Assembly (NCBI RefSeq): GCF_008386565.1
Contig: NZ_VUKA01000002.1
Span: 124,001-188,000, forward strand
DNA: 64,000 nt
Reading direction: 5' to 3'
DNA from: Teichococcus oryzae
Lineage (GTDB): Bacteria > Pseudomonadota > Alphaproteobacteria > Acetobacterales > Acetobacteraceae
Made by a program: the position numbers and the translations under genes. Shown here one piece after another: positions 46,421 to 56,539 of this stretch. Position 1 is the stretch's first letter. The number at the start of each line of letters is the position of its first letter. Below the pieces are notes generated by a model. The model was given only the letters and a program-made list of their open reading frames with translations, was not told the origin of the DNA and made no database searches.

Positions 46421-47794
46421 TCAAGCGGGCGGCAGCACCGCCCGCGGCTCCACCGCCATTCCCATCGCCAGATAACCGGCACGGTTGGGGTGCAGCTTGT
46501 CGCCCGGGCCGCCGATGGTGGAATCCGGCACCATCTCCGGCCGCAGCCCGCCCGTGGCGGGGTCCAGCGTGGCGGCGTCGAAATCCACCACCGCGTCGAA
46601 CAGCCCGCCCTCGCGGATGAAGGCGTTCAGCGCCTTCCGCTTCCCGTCCTGCTCGGCATGGCCATGGGCGGCGCTGGTGCTGCCCAGCGCCGATGTCACC
46701 GTGGCGCCCACCACCCGGATGCCGGGGATGGCGGCGCGCAGCCGCTCCACCCCCTGGCGCATGCCGTCCCGCACCGCCTCGAAGCTGGCATTGCCGTTGC
46801 GGCTGAAGTCGTTGGTGCCTTCCAGCCAGACCACGGCGCGGATGCCGGACAGCGAGATGATGTCCCGCTCCAGCCGCGCCAGCGCCGAGGGCCCGCCGGG
46901 GAAGGGCTTCTGCGGCCCGTATTCCGCCGGGCCGACCACCTGGTTGCCGCCGATGCCGGCATTCACCACCGCCACCCGGTTGCCAAGGGTGGCGTGCAGC
47001 CGGCGGGACAGCACGTCCGGCCAGCGGTCATCGCCATTCATGGTGGAGGCGGTGCCGTCGGTGATCGAGTCGCCGAAGCACAGCACCACCGGCGTGCCGG
47101 CGGGCGCCGTCATGTCCACCGCGTCGAGGAAGAACCAGGAGGCGGTGGAGAAGGGGAAGCTCGCCTCGCCCTCCTCCGCGCCGCGCGAGCCGGCGCCGGG
47201 CGGGGTCACATAGGAGGTTTGCAGCGCCTTGGCATGCCAGGTCATCGGTCCGGACGGCCCGGCGACGTGAAAGGAAACCGCCATCTTGCGGCCCATCAGC
47301 AGCGCCGAATCGGGTTCGGCGGCGAAGGGCAGCTCCACCGCGTCCGACCATACCTGCCCGCCCGGCGGCACGGTGACGGAATCGGCGCCGCCGAAGCGCA
47401 CGGGCCGGTTGCTGCCCGGCAGCAGCGCCGCGCCGCCGAATTGCAGCCCGGCATGCACCCCGGCCAGTTGCAGCGGGCGGGTGCCGAAGGCGTTGGAGAA
47501 GCGCAACCGCGCCCGGCGGCCCCAAAGGTCCGGGCGCAGCACGAGGCGGAAGGTCTGGTCGCGCGCGCCTTCCTCCGGCTGGGGAAAAGCGAAGGACTGG
47601 TTGGGCTGGGCCGAGGGATTGCCCACCGGGTAGGGCCCCTGCGCCGAGCCGGTCCAGGCCGTCACCCAGCCTTCCTGGCCGCCCGGCCGCGATTGCCCCT
47701 GGCCTTGCGCCTGCCCCTGGGCCTCTGCCGTTCCACCCGCCAGCCCCAGCACGGTGGCCAGCACGGCGCCCTGCGCCAATTCCCTGCGGTTCAT
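46421..47794 (-). CDS. Exported SGNH/GDSL-family esterase
   Basis: This 457-aa protein has a signal sequence with an RR pair (MNRRELAQGAVLATVLGLAGG) and a Gln/Gly repeat after it. A beta-rich domain fills residues 60-215. The C-terminal SGNH domain has block I CFGDSITDG near 245, Gly in GIGGNQVV, block III GTNDFS and the catalytic DKLHPN near 432. Such two-part proteins often deacetylate or hydrolyse carbohydrate esters outside the cytoplasm. AGGAGGA precedes the ATG. It is co-directional with the kup and acyltransferase genes. Confidence 0.88.
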   Translation of the reverse strand: MNRRELAQGAVLATVLGLAGGTAEAQGQAQGQGQSRPGGQEGWVTAWTGSAQGPYPVGNPSAQPNQSFAFPQPEEGARDQTFRLVLRPDLWGRRARLRFSNAFGTRPLQLAGVHAGLQFGGAALLPGSNRPVRFGGADSVTVPPGGQVWSDAVELPFAAEPDSALLMGRKMAVSFHVAGPSGPMTWHAKALQTSYVTPPGAGSRGAEEGEASFPFSTASWFFLDAVDMTAPAGTPVVLCFGDSITDGTASTMNGDDRWPDVLSRRLHATLGNRVAVVNAGIGGNQVVGPAEYGPQKPFPGGPSALARLERDIISLSGIRAVVWLEGTNDFSRNGNASFEAVRDGMRQGVERLRAAIPGIRVVGATVTSALGSTSAAHGHAEQDGKRKALNAFIREGGLFDAVVDFDAATLDPATGGLRPEMVPDSTIGGPGDKLHPNRAGYLAMGMAVEPRAVLPPA

Positions 47795-47874
47795 GCCGCT
47801 TCCTCCTGCGTTCCGCCCCTTGTGGGCGTGGGCGCAGCATTCCATGCGCTGGGCGGCTTGCGAAGCGGCCCGGA

Positions 47875-48522
47875 TCAGCCCGGCAGGGGCCGCGCCGGCA
47901 CGCCCGCCACCGTGGCGCCGGCCGGCACATCGGCCACAACCGCGGCGCCCAGGGCGACAATGGCATCATCCCCGATGCGCAGGCCCGGCCCCACCCCGGC
48001 CTGGAGGCCGATCAGCACGCCGGCGCCGAGCCGCACCCCGCCGCCCAGCACCGCGCCCGGCGCCACATGGCAGGCGGGGCCGATCACGCAATCATGCTCG
48101 ACGATGCAGCCGCTGTTCAGGATGGCATGCGGCCCGGCCCGCGCCGCCGCGCCCAGCACCGCGCGCGGCATGGCGACGCCGCCTTCCCCCAGTGCCGCGT
48201 CCCGCGCCAGCACGGCCGAGGGATGGAGGATCGGCGGCAAGGCGAAGCCGATGGCCAGCAGCGATTCGCCGATGTCCCGGCGCAGCGCGTTGCGGCCCAG
48301 CGCCACATGCGCCGCCCGCAGCCCGTCCCGCCACAGCGCGGCGGCGCGCGACACCGGCCCGAGGCAGGGCACCCCCGGCAGGGCGCCGCCGCCATCATCC
48401 AGCACCCCCGCCGGCTCGGGCCAGCCGGCATCGCGCAGGGCGGACAGCACCGCCCGGCCATGCCCGCCCGCCCCGATCAGCAGCAGGCGCGGCAGCGCCT
48501 CAGATGGCGATGCGGACGCCAA
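47875..48522 (-). CDS. NeuD/PglD-like sugar O/N-acyltransferase
   Basis: This 215-aa protein has an N-terminal Rossmann-like nucleotide-sugar-binding half ([17 protein letters not shown]) and a C-terminal left-handed beta-helix of hexapeptide repeats from about residue 95. The catalytic His lies in [10 protein letters not shown] near 140. NeuD/PglD enzymes acetylate sialic acid or UDP-4-amino sugars. Its start lies inside the end of kup, 23 bases before that stop. It is far from the polysaccharide genes at 53.8-64 kb but could complete their bacillosamine-type branch. Confidence 0.85.
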   Translation of the reverse strand: MASASPSEALPRLLLIGAGGHGRAVLSALRDAGWPEPAGVLDDGGGALPGVPCLGPVSRAAALWRDGLRAAHVALGRNALRRDIGESLLAIGFALPPILHPSAVLARDAALGEGGVAMPRAVLGAAARAGPHAILNSGCIVEHDCVIGPACHVAPGAVLGGGVRLGAGVLIGLQAGVGPGLRIGDDAIVALGAAVVADVPAGATVAGVPARPLPG

Positions 48523-50383
48523 GCTCGACCACCCGGTCGCTGGGGATGCGGAAGAACTCGGTGGCCGGCATGGCGTTGCGGCTCATCGCCGAGAACAGCC
48601 ATTGCCGCCAGCCCGCCATCTTCGGCACGGAGGCGGCCACCAGCGTTTCGCGGCCCAGGAAGTAGCTGGCCTGCATCGGCTCGAAGGCGACGCCGTATTC
48701 GCGCAGCGCTTCCAGCTCGCGCGGGATGTTGGGCGTTTCCTGGAAGCCGTAGCGCAGCATGACGCGGTGGATGCCGGGCGCCAGCTCCGCCACCTCCCGC
48801 CGCTGCGGCGCCTGCGGCACGTCGAGGTTCTCCACCGTGACGAACAGCACCCGCTCATGCAGCACCTTGTTGTGCTTCAGGTTGTGCAGCAGGGCGTTGG
48901 GCACGTAGTCGGCCTGACTGGTCATGAACACGGCGATGCCAGGCACACGGATGGTGCGCGACTGCGGCAGCCGGGCCAGAAAGGATTTCAGCGGCAGGCT
49001 GTCCTGCCGGAAGCGGGCGAACAGCAGGTCCCGCCCGCGCCGCCAGGTCAGCATCACGGTGAACAGCCAGGCGCCCAGCAGCAGCGGCACCCAGCCGCCA
49101 TCCGGCACCTTCAGCACGTTGGAGATGAAGAAGGCCGCATCCAGCGCCAGCATGGGCGCGACCACCGCCGCGACCGCCGGACGCGACCAGCCGAACTGCC
49201 GGCGGAACACCAGCCCGGCAAGGCAGGTGGTGCACAGGAAGGTGCCGGTCACGGCGATGCCATAGGCCGCGGCCAGGCTGTCCGAATCGTGGAAGGACAG
49301 CACCAGGATGACCACGCCGATCAGCAGCGCGATGTTCACCTGCGGCATGTAGATCTGCCCTTCCTCCGTTTCGGAGGTGTGGGTGATGGTCATCCGCGGC
49401 AGGAAGCCGAGCTGCACGCATTGCCGCGCGATGGAGAAGGCGCCGGAAATCATCGCCTGGCTGGCGATGATGGTGGCCCCGGTCGCCAGCACCACCAGCG
49501 GCAGGCGGAACCATTCAGGGGCCAGCAGGTAGAACGGGTTCTCCAGCGCCGCCCGGTCGGCCAGCAGCAGCGCGCCCTGGCCGAAATAGTTCAGCGTCAG
49601 GGCGGGCAGCACCGCCCACAGCCAGACCAGCCGGATCGGCCGCGCGCCGAAATGGCCCATATCGGCATACAGCGCCTCCGCCCCCGTCACCGCCAGCACC
49701 ACGGAGCCGAGCGCGATGAAGGCAGCCAGGTGGTAGCGGAAGCAGAACTCGATGGCGTAGTGCGGCGACAGCGCGGCCAGCACCGCCGGTTCCCGCACGA
49801 TCTCCACCAGCCCCAGCACGCCAAGGCTGCCGAACCACAGCGCCGTGACCGGGCCGAACACCTTTCCGATGCTGTGGGTGCCCTTGTACTGCACCAGGAA
49901 CAGCGCCAGCAGCACGGCGAGCGAGATCGGGATCACCGCGTCGGTGAAGGCGGGGGAGATGACCTTCAGCCCTTCCACCGCCGACAGCACCGAGATGGCG
50001 GGGGTGATGATGCCGTCGCCGAAGAACAGCGAGGCGCCGGCGATGCCGATCAGCATGACCAGGTGCCGCCCCGACTGGCCGCGCCCGACGCGCTGCGCCA
50101 GGGCCATCAGCGCCAGGATGCCGCCTTCCCCGCGATTGTCGGCGCGCAGGATCAGCAGCACGTATTTCACGGTCACGACCAGCACCAGCGACCAGAAGAT
50201 CAGGCTGAGCACGCCCAGGATCTCCCACCGCTCCAGGCCGTCGGCCGAGAAGTGGAGCAGCGAGGCGCGCAGGGCATAAAGGGGGCTGGTGCCAATATCC
50301 CCATACACCACCCCCAGCACGCCGAGCAGAAGGCCGGGAGCCAAGGTGTTCTTAGCGCCCGGATGATGGATCTGATTCGTCAC
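48500..50383 (-). CDS. kup: Kup-family potassium importer
   Basis: This 627-aa inner-membrane K+/H+ symporter has about 12 helices. It opens with [21 protein letters not shown] near residue 20, the K+ transporter signature. [23 protein letters not shown] lies near 115, shown here as the region around that residue, and a C-terminal cytoplasmic domain covers about 450-627. The start is taken as a GTG (VTNQIHHPG) that gives the usual family length. No good ribosome site is visible, so the exact start is uncertain. Overlap with the acyltransferase gene suggests co-transcription. Confidence 0.92.
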   Translation of the reverse strand: MTNQIHHPGAKNTLAPGLLLGVLGVVYGDIGTSPLYALRASLLHFSADGLERWEILGVLSLIFWSLVLVVTVKYVLLILRADNRGEGGILALMALAQRVGRGQSGRHLVMLIGIAGASLFFGDGIITPAISVLSAVEGLKVISPAFTDAVIPISLAVLLALFLVQYKGTHSIGKVFGPVTALWFGSLGVLGLVEIVREPAVLAALSPHYAIEFCFRYHLAAFIALGSVVLAVTGAEALYADMGHFGARPIRLVWLWAVLPALTLNYFGQGALLLADRAALENPFYLLAPEWFRLPLVVLATGATIIASQAMISGAFSIARQCVQLGFLPRMTITHTSETEEGQIYMPQVNIALLIGVVILVLSFHDSDSLAAAYGIAVTGTFLCTTCLAGLVFRRQFGWSRPAVAAVVAPMLALDAAFFISNVLKVPDGGWVPLLLGAWLFTVMLTWRRGRDLLFARFRQDSLPLKSFLARLPQSRTIRVPGIAVFMTSQADYVPNALLHNLKHNKVLHERVLFVTVENLDVPQAPQRREVAELAPGIHRVMLRYGFQETPNIPRELEALREYGVAFEPMQASYFLGRETLVAASVPKMAGWRQWLFSAMSRNAMPATEFFRIPSDRVVELGVRIAI

Positions 50384-50564
50384 TGCCGTGCCGTGTTGAT
50401 GCCGGCGGCAAGGAGTAGGGCGCGGCGGTGCTGCGGTGCAAGAGGCATCGCCGGGGCATGCGGCGTCACGCCGCGCGCTGCTCCCGCCGGGCCGCATCCG
50501 CGAAAGCCTCTCGGCAGGGGGCCCGGGGCGGGGCATGATCGGGGCCGGACATGGGGGGCAGGCG

Positions 50565-51500
50565 ATGCGGGTGCTGGTTCTCGGCGCGGGGGCGCTTGGC
50601 GGCTATTTCGGCGCGCGGCTGATCGAGGGCGGGGCCGAGCTGGCCTTTCTGGTGCGGCCGCGCCGGCAGCAGCAGCTTCAGCGCGACGGGCTGTCCATCG
50701 AATGCCCGGTCTTCGGCACCTGGCGGCGCCCGGTCACCGCCCTGCTGGCCGACGAGGTCCGGCCCGGCTGGGATGTCGTGCTGCTGAGCTGCAAGGCCTA
50801 TGACCTCGAGGACTCCATCGCCGCCCTCCGCCCCGCCATCGGGCCGGACACGGCGATCCTGCCGGTGCTGAACGGCATCGGCCACATCGCCACCCTGCAG
50901 GCCGCCTTCGGGGAGGCGGCGGTGCTGGGCGGGGTGGCGAAGATCCGCGCCACGCTGGATTCCGCGGGCGTGGTGCGCAACCTGTCCGACTGGCGCAGCC
51001 TGACCCTGGGGGAGCTGGACGGCACCCTGTCGCCGCGCGCCACCGCCTTCGCCGAGCTGGCGCGCCGGGGCGGGCTGCTGGCCAAGGCGGTGCCCGACAT
51101 CCGCCATGTGCTGTGGGCCAAGCTGGTGCATCTGGGCACGGTGGCGGCGGGCACGGTGCTGCTGCGCGGCTCCACCGGGCAGATCGCCCGCGCGCCGGGC
51201 GGCACCGCCTTCATGCTGACCCTGCTGGAACGCAACGCCGCCATCGCCGCCCATCGCGGCTTCCCCATGACGCCGGAATTCCTGGCGGAATACCGCGCCC
51301 TGCTGTCCGACCCGGAGAGCCGCTACACCGCCTCCATGCTGCGCGACCTGGAGGCCGGCAACCGCATCGAGGCCGATCCCATCCTGGGCTTCCTGCTGCA
51401 GGAAGCCGGGGAGGCCGGCCTCGACACCACCCTGCACGCCGTGGCCTATCTGCACGCCAAGACCTATGAGCAGCGGCGCGCCGAGGAAAAGCCCGCATGA
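50565..51500 (+). CDS. panE: 2-dehydropantoate 2-reductase (ketopantoate reductase)
   Basis: This 311-aa NADPH enzyme has the Rossmann motif [16 protein letters not shown] (residues 3-18) and the catalytic Lys region [11 protein letters not shown] near 75. NGIGH lies near 101, and the second Lys/Glu set ([15 protein letters not shown] near 185) is in the C-terminal domain. PanE makes pantoate for CoA synthesis; many paralogues act on other 2-keto acids. The ATG at 50565 is preceded by a G-rich ribosome-like site. An ATGA overlap links it to the next gene. Confidence 0.85.
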   Translation: MRVLVLGAGALGGYFGARLIEGGAELAFLVRPRRQQQLQRDGLSIECPVFGTWRRPVTALLADEVRPGWDVVLLSCKAYDLEDSIAALRPAIGPDTAILPVLNGIGHIATLQAAFGEAAVLGGVAKIRATLDSAGVVRNLSDWRSLTLGELDGTLSPRATAFAELARRGGLLAKAVPDIRHVLWAKLVHLGTVAAGTVLLRGSTGQIARAPGGTAFMLTLLERNAAIAAHRGFPMTPEFLAEYRALLSDPESRYTASMLRDLEAGNRIEADPILGFLLQEAGEAGLDTTLHAVAYLHAKTYEQRRAEEKPA

Positions 51501-52366
51501 CCGGACGCCACGACATCGCCGGGGGCGGCCTGTTCGCCACCATCAAGGCCGACGGCGCGGAGCTGTGCGGGCTGCGCGGGGCGGATGGCACGGAATACCT
51601 CTGGGATGCCGGCCCCGAATGGCCGCGCCACGCGCCCATCCTGTTTCCCATCGTCGGCAAGCTGGCGGAAGACACGCTGCGCCACCAGGGCCATGCCCAT
51701 CGCATGACCCAGCATGGCTTCGCGCGCGACCGCCGCTTCGCCTGGACCACGCGGGAAGCGGGCCGGGCCGGGCTGGCGCTGGAGGATGACGCGGAAAGCC
51801 GCGCCCTGTTCCCCTTCGCCTTCCGGCTGGAGGTGGATTACGCCGCCAGCGCGGCCGGGCTGCGCTGCACCGTCACGGTGCGTAATCCGGGCGCTTCGGC
51901 GCTGTTCTTCAGCCTCGGCGCGCATCCGGCCTTTCGCTGGCCGCTGCGCCCGGACCTGGCCAAGGAGGCGCACAGCCTGTTCTTCGCCGAGAACGAGTCC
52001 GGCGGCGTGCATTACCTGTCCGGCGGGCTGCTCGGGCCGGCGGAAGCTTCCCCCCTCCAGGAGCGGGCGCTGCCCCTGGCGCCGGGGCTTTTCGCCCGCG
52101 ACGCCCTGATCTTCCCGGGCGTCGCCAGCCGGTCGGTGCGCTACGCCGCCAAGGGGGGCCCGGCCCTGGTGGTGTCCTGGGAGGGATATCGCGACCTTGG
52201 CCTTTGGTCGAAGCCGGATGGCGCGGATTTCCTGTGCATCGAGCCCTGGCACGGCACGGCCAGCCCCGCCGGATGGGATGGCGAGTTCAGCCGGAAGCCG
52301 GGCGTGATCGCCCTGCCGCCCGGCGCCAGCCGCGCCTTCACCTGGTCCGTGGCGATCGAGGCCTGA
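51497..52366 (+). CDS. Aldose 1-epimerase-like protein
   Basis: This 289-aa protein has the galactose-mutarotase beta-sandwich. HAPILFPIVGKL and a conserved HGFARDRRF segment lie near residue 73. SLGAHPAFRWPL near 140 is the catalytic His region, and CIEPWHG near 250 supplies the acid-containing end. It resembles the LacX/YeaD-type branch that acts on sugars or sugar phosphates. It overlaps panE by ATGA and converges with the protease gene. Confidence 0.85.
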   Translation: MTGRHDIAGGGLFATIKADGAELCGLRGADGTEYLWDAGPEWPRHAPILFPIVGKLAEDTLRHQGHAHRMTQHGFARDRRFAWTTREAGRAGLALEDDAESRALFPFAFRLEVDYAASAAGLRCTVTVRNPGASALFFSLGAHPAFRWPLRPDLAKEAHSLFFAENESGGVHYLSGGLLGPAEASPLQERALPLAPGLFARDALIFPGVASRSVRYAAKGGPALVVSWEGYRDLGLWSKPDGADFLCIEPWHGTASPAGWDGEFSRKPGVIALPPGASRAFTWSVAIEA

Positions 52367-52474
52367 GCGGCGCCGGGGCGTAATTACGGCCGGCGGAAGC
52401 GGTGATCGCCCCACGAATCCTTATCGCGTCGCGTGGCTCGCGTTCCGGCTGTTCCAGCCCTCTGCGGCCACGCT

Positions 52475-53716
52475 CTAGGCGCCCCATTCCGCCCCCGCCG
52501 CGCGGCCCTCATACAGGCCGAACAGCATGTAGTGCAGCAGGGGATTCACGCCCCCCGCGGCCACGTCCGGATTGGCGGCGAGATAGGCGGCGCCGTTGAA
52601 ATCCGGGTTGCCGCCGCGCCCTTCCCGCCAGCCATGCGCCATGTAGTGCTGCAGCGGGTCCATGTCCGCGGCCGCGACATCGGCATTGTTCGCCAGATAG
52701 GCCGAGGCATCGAAATAACCGTTCGGATCGCGGCCCTCCCGCCAGCCGAAGGCCGTGTAATGGGCACGGGCATCGCCGCCGCTCCCGGCCAGGTCGGGAT
52801 TGGCGAGGAGGTAATAGGCGGCATCGAAGCCGTCCTCCGCCACCGTTCCCACGGCGGCGGCGGCCTGGCGCCCTTCCTCCCGCCCGTGCAGGAGGTAATG
52901 GGTGAACGGGTTGTTGCCGGCCGCCGCCACGTCCGGGTTGCGCGCCAGATAATGGCGAAGGTCGAAATCGGCGGACGGATCGCGGTCCTCGCGCCAGCCC
53001 GTGGCCTCGAAATGCATGCGGGGATTCATTCCGGCGGCGGCCACGTCCGGCTGCGCCGCCAGGTATCCGGCGGCGGAAAACTGCACCGCCGCGCCCTGCG
53101 CCACGCCACCCGGCCCGGCCGCAATTCCGGGCGGCAGCGGGGCCTCGCCATCATACGGGGTACCATACAGCGCCCGCGCGCCCGCCACGTCATCGGGCGA
53201 AAGCGATCGATTAGCCGAGCCGGTCCGCGCATACATCAGGTCGTCCGGCGTGTCGGAATGGTTCAGGCCGATGGCGTGGCCCACCTCATGCGCCAGCACC
53301 TGGCGGAGGGTGAAGCCGCCGGAATACAGGATCTCCCCGTCGGGGGAGGTGCTCCATGGCCAGTAGGCGAGGTCCTGCGCCACCACCAGCACGCCGGGCA
53401 GCAGGGTCCCGCCCTCATAGCGCCAATAGCTGTAGCCGACGCTGCGGTCGCCGGACAGGTCGCGGCCGCCATTGGTGGTATCGAAGAAGCCGATCCGGAT
53501 GTCGGGCGTCGCCGCGCCATTGTCCGGCACCTGCACGAAGCTCAGCCCCGAGATCTCGCTCCAGTCCGCCAGGGCATCATGCAGCTGCGCCTGTTCCCGC
53601 GCGTCGTCGAGCGGGGCGGTCAACGCCGGATAGCCGTCCGTGGCGGCGGCTGGCGGCGCCAGGGACCAGGTGACCACCGCGTCCGGCCAGCGCTGGCCCG
53701 TCAGTGCATAGGCCAT
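52475..53716 (-). CDS. Metzincin metalloprotease with five tandem repeats
   Basis: This 413-aa protein has a zinc-protease domain with HEVGHAIGLNH (His143, Glu144, His147, His153) and a Met-turn in DDLMY (Met161), as in matrixins and serralysins. After residue 212 come five repeats of 36-46 residues (213-250, 251-296, 297-333, 334-371, 372-407). Each has an aromatic-x-x-x-x-YL start, NPDVAAAG-like core, H-Y/F pair and a GWREGR-like end. There is no signal peptide, no propeptide Cys switch and no GGxGxD RTX motif, so its route of export is unclear. GGAAGGAAG precedes the ATG. It is the last gene after the polysaccharide locus on the same strand. Confidence 0.85.
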   Translation of the reverse strand: MAYALTGQRWPDAVVTWSLAPPAAATDGYPALTAPLDDAREQAQLHDALADWSEISGLSFVQVPDNGAATPDIRIGFFDTTNGGRDLSGDRSVGYSYWRYEGGTLLPGVLVVAQDLAYWPWSTSPDGEILYSGGFTLRQVLAHEVGHAIGLNHSDTPDDLMYARTGSANRSLSPDDVAGARALYGTPYDGEAPLPPGIAAGPGGVAQGAAVQFSAAGYLAAQPDVAAAGMNPRMHFEATGWREDRDPSADFDLRHYLARNPDVAAAGNNPFTHYLLHGREEGRQAAAAVGTVAEDGFDAAYYLLANPDLAGSGGDARAHYTAFGWREGRDPNGYFDASAYLANNADVAAADMDPLQHYMAHGWREGRGGNPDFNGAAYLAANPDVAAGGVNPLLHYMLFGLYEGRAAGAEWGA

Positions 53717-53844
53717 GATGTGGCTGCTTCCTTCCCGTCAGGGCGCGCCCGGGGGCGGGCCTTCGCATCAAGATCGGCGGGCGGAACCCGTTCCGGCGCC
53801 CCGCCACAGGGGCAGGATGCCGGGGAACGGGATGCTGGGGGGCA

Positions 53845-55002
53845 TCACAGCCCGGCGATCAGGGCCTCGCACACCCGCGCCACCTGCGCCTCGTCCAGAT
53901 AGGGATGCATGGGCAGGGCCAGGATGCGGCCGCACAGCGCCTCGCTGACCGGCAGCGGCGGCGCCTGGCGCAGCCCCTCGGCATGGGCGCCGGCATAGGC
54001 CGGCTGGTGGTGCAGCGGCTTCGGGTAATAGATGGCGCTCGGCACGCCGCGCTCCTTCATCGCCGCCTGCACCCGCTCGCGCCGGCCGGCATCGGGCAGC
54101 AGCACGGAATACAGGCCCCAGGCGCTGGTGGCGCCGTCCTGCTCGCCCGGCACCGCCACATGGCCGCGCAGCCGTTCGGCATACCAGCCGGCGATGCGGG
54201 CGCGGTTCTTCAGCTCCTGTTCCAGCAGCGGCAGCTTGCAGAGCAGGATGGCGGCCTGGATGGTGTCCAGCCGGCCATTCATGCCGGTGCGCTCCACGGC
54301 GTAGCGGGTCTTGCCCTCGCCATGCGTGCGGAGGGAGCGATACAGCTCGGCACGGTCGCCGTCATTGGTCAGGATGGCGCCGCCATCGCCATAGCAGCCC
54401 AGCGTCTTGGTGGGATAGAAGCTCAGCGCCGCAGCGTCGGCCCACTGGCCGAGGCGCTTGCCGTCCAGCGACGCGCCGAAGGCTTGGGCCGCGTCGTCGA
54501 GGGCGAACATCCCCTCGGCGCGGCAGATCTCCTGGATGGCGGGCCAGTCCGCGGGGCGGCCGAACAGGTCCACGCCGACCACGGCGCGCGGGCGCAGCCG
54601 CCCCTCCGCCTTCACCAGCGCGATGCGCCGCTTCAGGTCGCCGAGGTCGATGTTGAAGCTGTCCTCCGCCACATCGACGAACACCGGCGTGGCGCCCAGC
54701 ACCAGCGGCACCTCGGCCGTCGCGGTGTAGGTGAAGGCGGGCAGGAACACCGCGTCGCCGCGCCCGATGCCTTCCGCCATCATGGCGATCTGCAACGCGT
54801 CGGTGCCGGAGGACACGCCCACGGCATGCTTCGCACCGGAGAACCCGGCCAGCATCGCTTCCAGCTCCGCCACATCGGGGCCGTTGATGAAGGCGCCGCT
54901 GTCCAGGATGGCGGCGATGCGGCGGTCGATTTCCGGGCGGATCAGCGCCTGCTGCGCCTTCATGTCGAACAGGTTGATCGGGCGTGGGGTGGTGTCGGGC
55001 AT
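53845..55002 (-). CDS. DegT/StrS sugar aminotransferase, WbpE-like
   Basis: This 385-aa PLP aminotransferase has INLFDMKAQQ at its start, VGVSSGTDALQIAMMA near residue 62, ALDDAAQAFGA near 167 and the Schiff-base Lys199 in LSFYPTKTLGCYGDGGAI. The closest flavour is WbpE, which aminates UDP-3-keto-GlcNAc-uronate to UDP-GlcNAc3NA; perosamine-type enzymes are the alternative. It lies 54 bases after the WbpA-like dehydrogenase. The needed 3-dehydrogenase (WbpB) is not in the window. It is preceded by a distant GGAG. Confidence 0.85.
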   Translation of the reverse strand: MPDTTPRPINLFDMKAQQALIRPEIDRRIAAILDSGAFINGPDVAELEAMLAGFSGAKHAVGVSSGTDALQIAMMAEGIGRGDAVFLPAFTYTATAEVPLVLGATPVFVDVAEDSFNIDLGDLKRRIALVKAEGRLRPRAVVGVDLFGRPADWPAIQEICRAEGMFALDDAAQAFGASLDGKRLGQWADAAALSFYPTKTLGCYGDGGAILTNDGDRAELYRSLRTHGEGKTRYAVERTGMNGRLDTIQAAILLCKLPLLEQELKNRARIAGWYAERLRGHVAVPGEQDGATSAWGLYSVLLPDAGRRERVQAAMKERGVPSAIYYPKPLHHQPAYAGAHAEGLRQAPPLPVSEALCGRILALPMHPYLDEAQVARVCEALIAGL

Positions 55003-55056
55003 TCTGCGGATCGCTCCGGAAAGGAGGCGCCCGGTCCGCCCGGATGAGCCGGGGGA

Positions 55057-56496
55057 TCAGGCCTGAATGACGGCGTGATAGGCCGGTTCGCCCATTCCTG
55101 TGAAATCACCGGACGTTTCAGCCGGCAACGGGGGCGCGGTCCGCACCGCCGCATCGCGGTACACGCCGCGGGTGTCGATGATCAGCCGCGCCTGTTGCCG
55201 CAGCGCCGCGAAATCGATGCCGGGCTGCGGCGTCACGATCAGCACGGCATCCTGCGCCGCCACCAGATCCTCCGTCAGCGGCTGGCTGCGCAGCGGGGGC
55301 GCGGCGCCGTTCAGCCGGCGCGTGGCCGGGAATTGCGGCACCAGGGGATCGTGATAGGCGATGCGGGCGCCGCGCTCCTCCAGCAGGCGGAAGATCTCGG
55401 CGGCCGGGCTTTCGCGGGTGTCGGGTACGCCGGGCTTGTAGGCCAGGCCCACCAGCAGGATGCGGGCGCCGCGCAGCGCCTTGCCGCGCGCATCCAGGGC
55501 ATCGCGCAGCCGCCCCACCACATAGCCGGGCTGCGCGTCATTCACCCGCCCCGCCAGTTCCACGAAGTCGCTCGGCACGCCCAGCTCGCGCGCCTTCCAG
55601 GCCAGGTAGTAGGGGTCCACCGGGATGCAGTGGCCGCCGAGGCCGGGGCCGGGGCGGAACGGCATGAAGCCGAAGGGCTTGGTGGAGGCGGCGTCGATCA
55701 CCTCATGCACGTCGAGGCCGAGGGCGTGGCTGATCCGCTTCAGCTCGTTCACCAGCCCGATATTCACGGCGCGGAAGACGTTCTCGTACAGCTTCACCAG
55801 CTCCGCCGCCTTCAGCGATGACACCGGCACCAGCCTGCCCGCCACCGGGCCATACAGCGCCCGGGCGACCTCCAGGCAGTCCGGGGTGTGGCCGGCCACC
55901 AGCTTGGGCACGCGGCCCACCGTGCCTTCCGGGTTGCCGGGGTCCTCGCGCTCGGGGCTGTAAAGGGCGAAGGCGTCGCGGCCCACCGCCAGCCCGGCGG
56001 CCCGCAGGGCCGGAATGACGAATTCCTCCGTGGTGCCGGGATAGGTGGTGCTTTCCAGGGCAATGGCCTGGCCGGGGCGGAGGTAAGGCGCCAGCGCCGC
56101 CACCGTGTCGCGCACCGGGCCGAGATCCGGCTCCTTGTGCGGCCCGACCGGGGTCGGCACGCAGATCAGGATGGCGTCGCAATCGGCGATGGCGGCGGCG
56201 TCATGCTCGGCGGCGATGCCGGCGGCGGCGACGCGCGCATCCTCGATGCCGTGCACCGGGCTGCGTCCGGCGGCGATGGCGGCGCGCTTGGCCGGGTCGA
56301 TGTCGAAGCCGGACACGGCGAAGCCGCATTCGGCGAAGCGCAGCGCCAGCGGCAGGCCGGCATAGCCCAGCCCCACCACGCCGATGCGCGCGGCGCGGCT
56401 CTCGATCCGCTCGATCAGCGCCGGGGCGAGCGGGGCGGCAGGGTCGAGGGCGCGGGCGCGCCCCCACCAGCGCGCGGGCAAGGCCGGACCTTCCAT
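55057..56496 (-). CDS. UDP-N-acetyl-hexosamine 6-dehydrogenase, WbpA/TviB type
   Basis: This 479-aa enzyme oxidises C6 of UDP-GlcNAc (or UDP-ManNAc) to the uronic acid with two NAD. The NAD loop is IGVVGLGYAGLPLALRF (residues 38-54) and the catalytic Cys290 lies in GPGLGGHCIPVDPYY. A Lys/Asn helix in SSLKAAELVKLYENV and a C-terminal UDP-binding domain follow. About 36 extra N-terminal residues precede the loop and a later start is possible. The gene sits between the FlaA1-type dehydratase and the WbpE-like aminotransferase. Confidence 0.9.
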   Translation of the reverse strand: MEGPALPARWWGRARALDPAAPLAPALIERIESRAARIGVVGLGYAGLPLALRFAECGFAVSGFDIDPAKRAAIAAGRSPVHGIEDARVAAAGIAAEHDAAAIADCDAILICVPTPVGPHKEPDLGPVRDTVAALAPYLRPGQAIALESTTYPGTTEEFVIPALRAAGLAVGRDAFALYSPEREDPGNPEGTVGRVPKLVAGHTPDCLEVARALYGPVAGRLVPVSSLKAAELVKLYENVFRAVNIGLVNELKRISHALGLDVHEVIDAASTKPFGFMPFRPGPGLGGHCIPVDPYYLAWKARELGVPSDFVELAGRVNDAQPGYVVGRLRDALDARGKALRGARILLVGLAYKPGVPDTRESPAAEIFRLLEERGARIAYHDPLVPQFPATRRLNGAAPPLRSQPLTEDLVAAQDAVLIVTPQPGIDFAALRQQARLIIDTRGVYRDAAVRTAPPLPAETSGDFTGMGEPAYHAVIQA

Positions 56497-56539
56497 GTCT
56501 CAACATCCATTGAGGCAGGGCGGGCCGGCAGAGGCATGT

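Noticed and set aside
45692-50803. Plus-strand open frame of 1703 codons
   Set aside because: It is antisense to the hydrolase, GDSL, acyltransferase and kup genes, rich in Arg, Gln, His and Gly, and has no domain. It is an artefact of high GC content.
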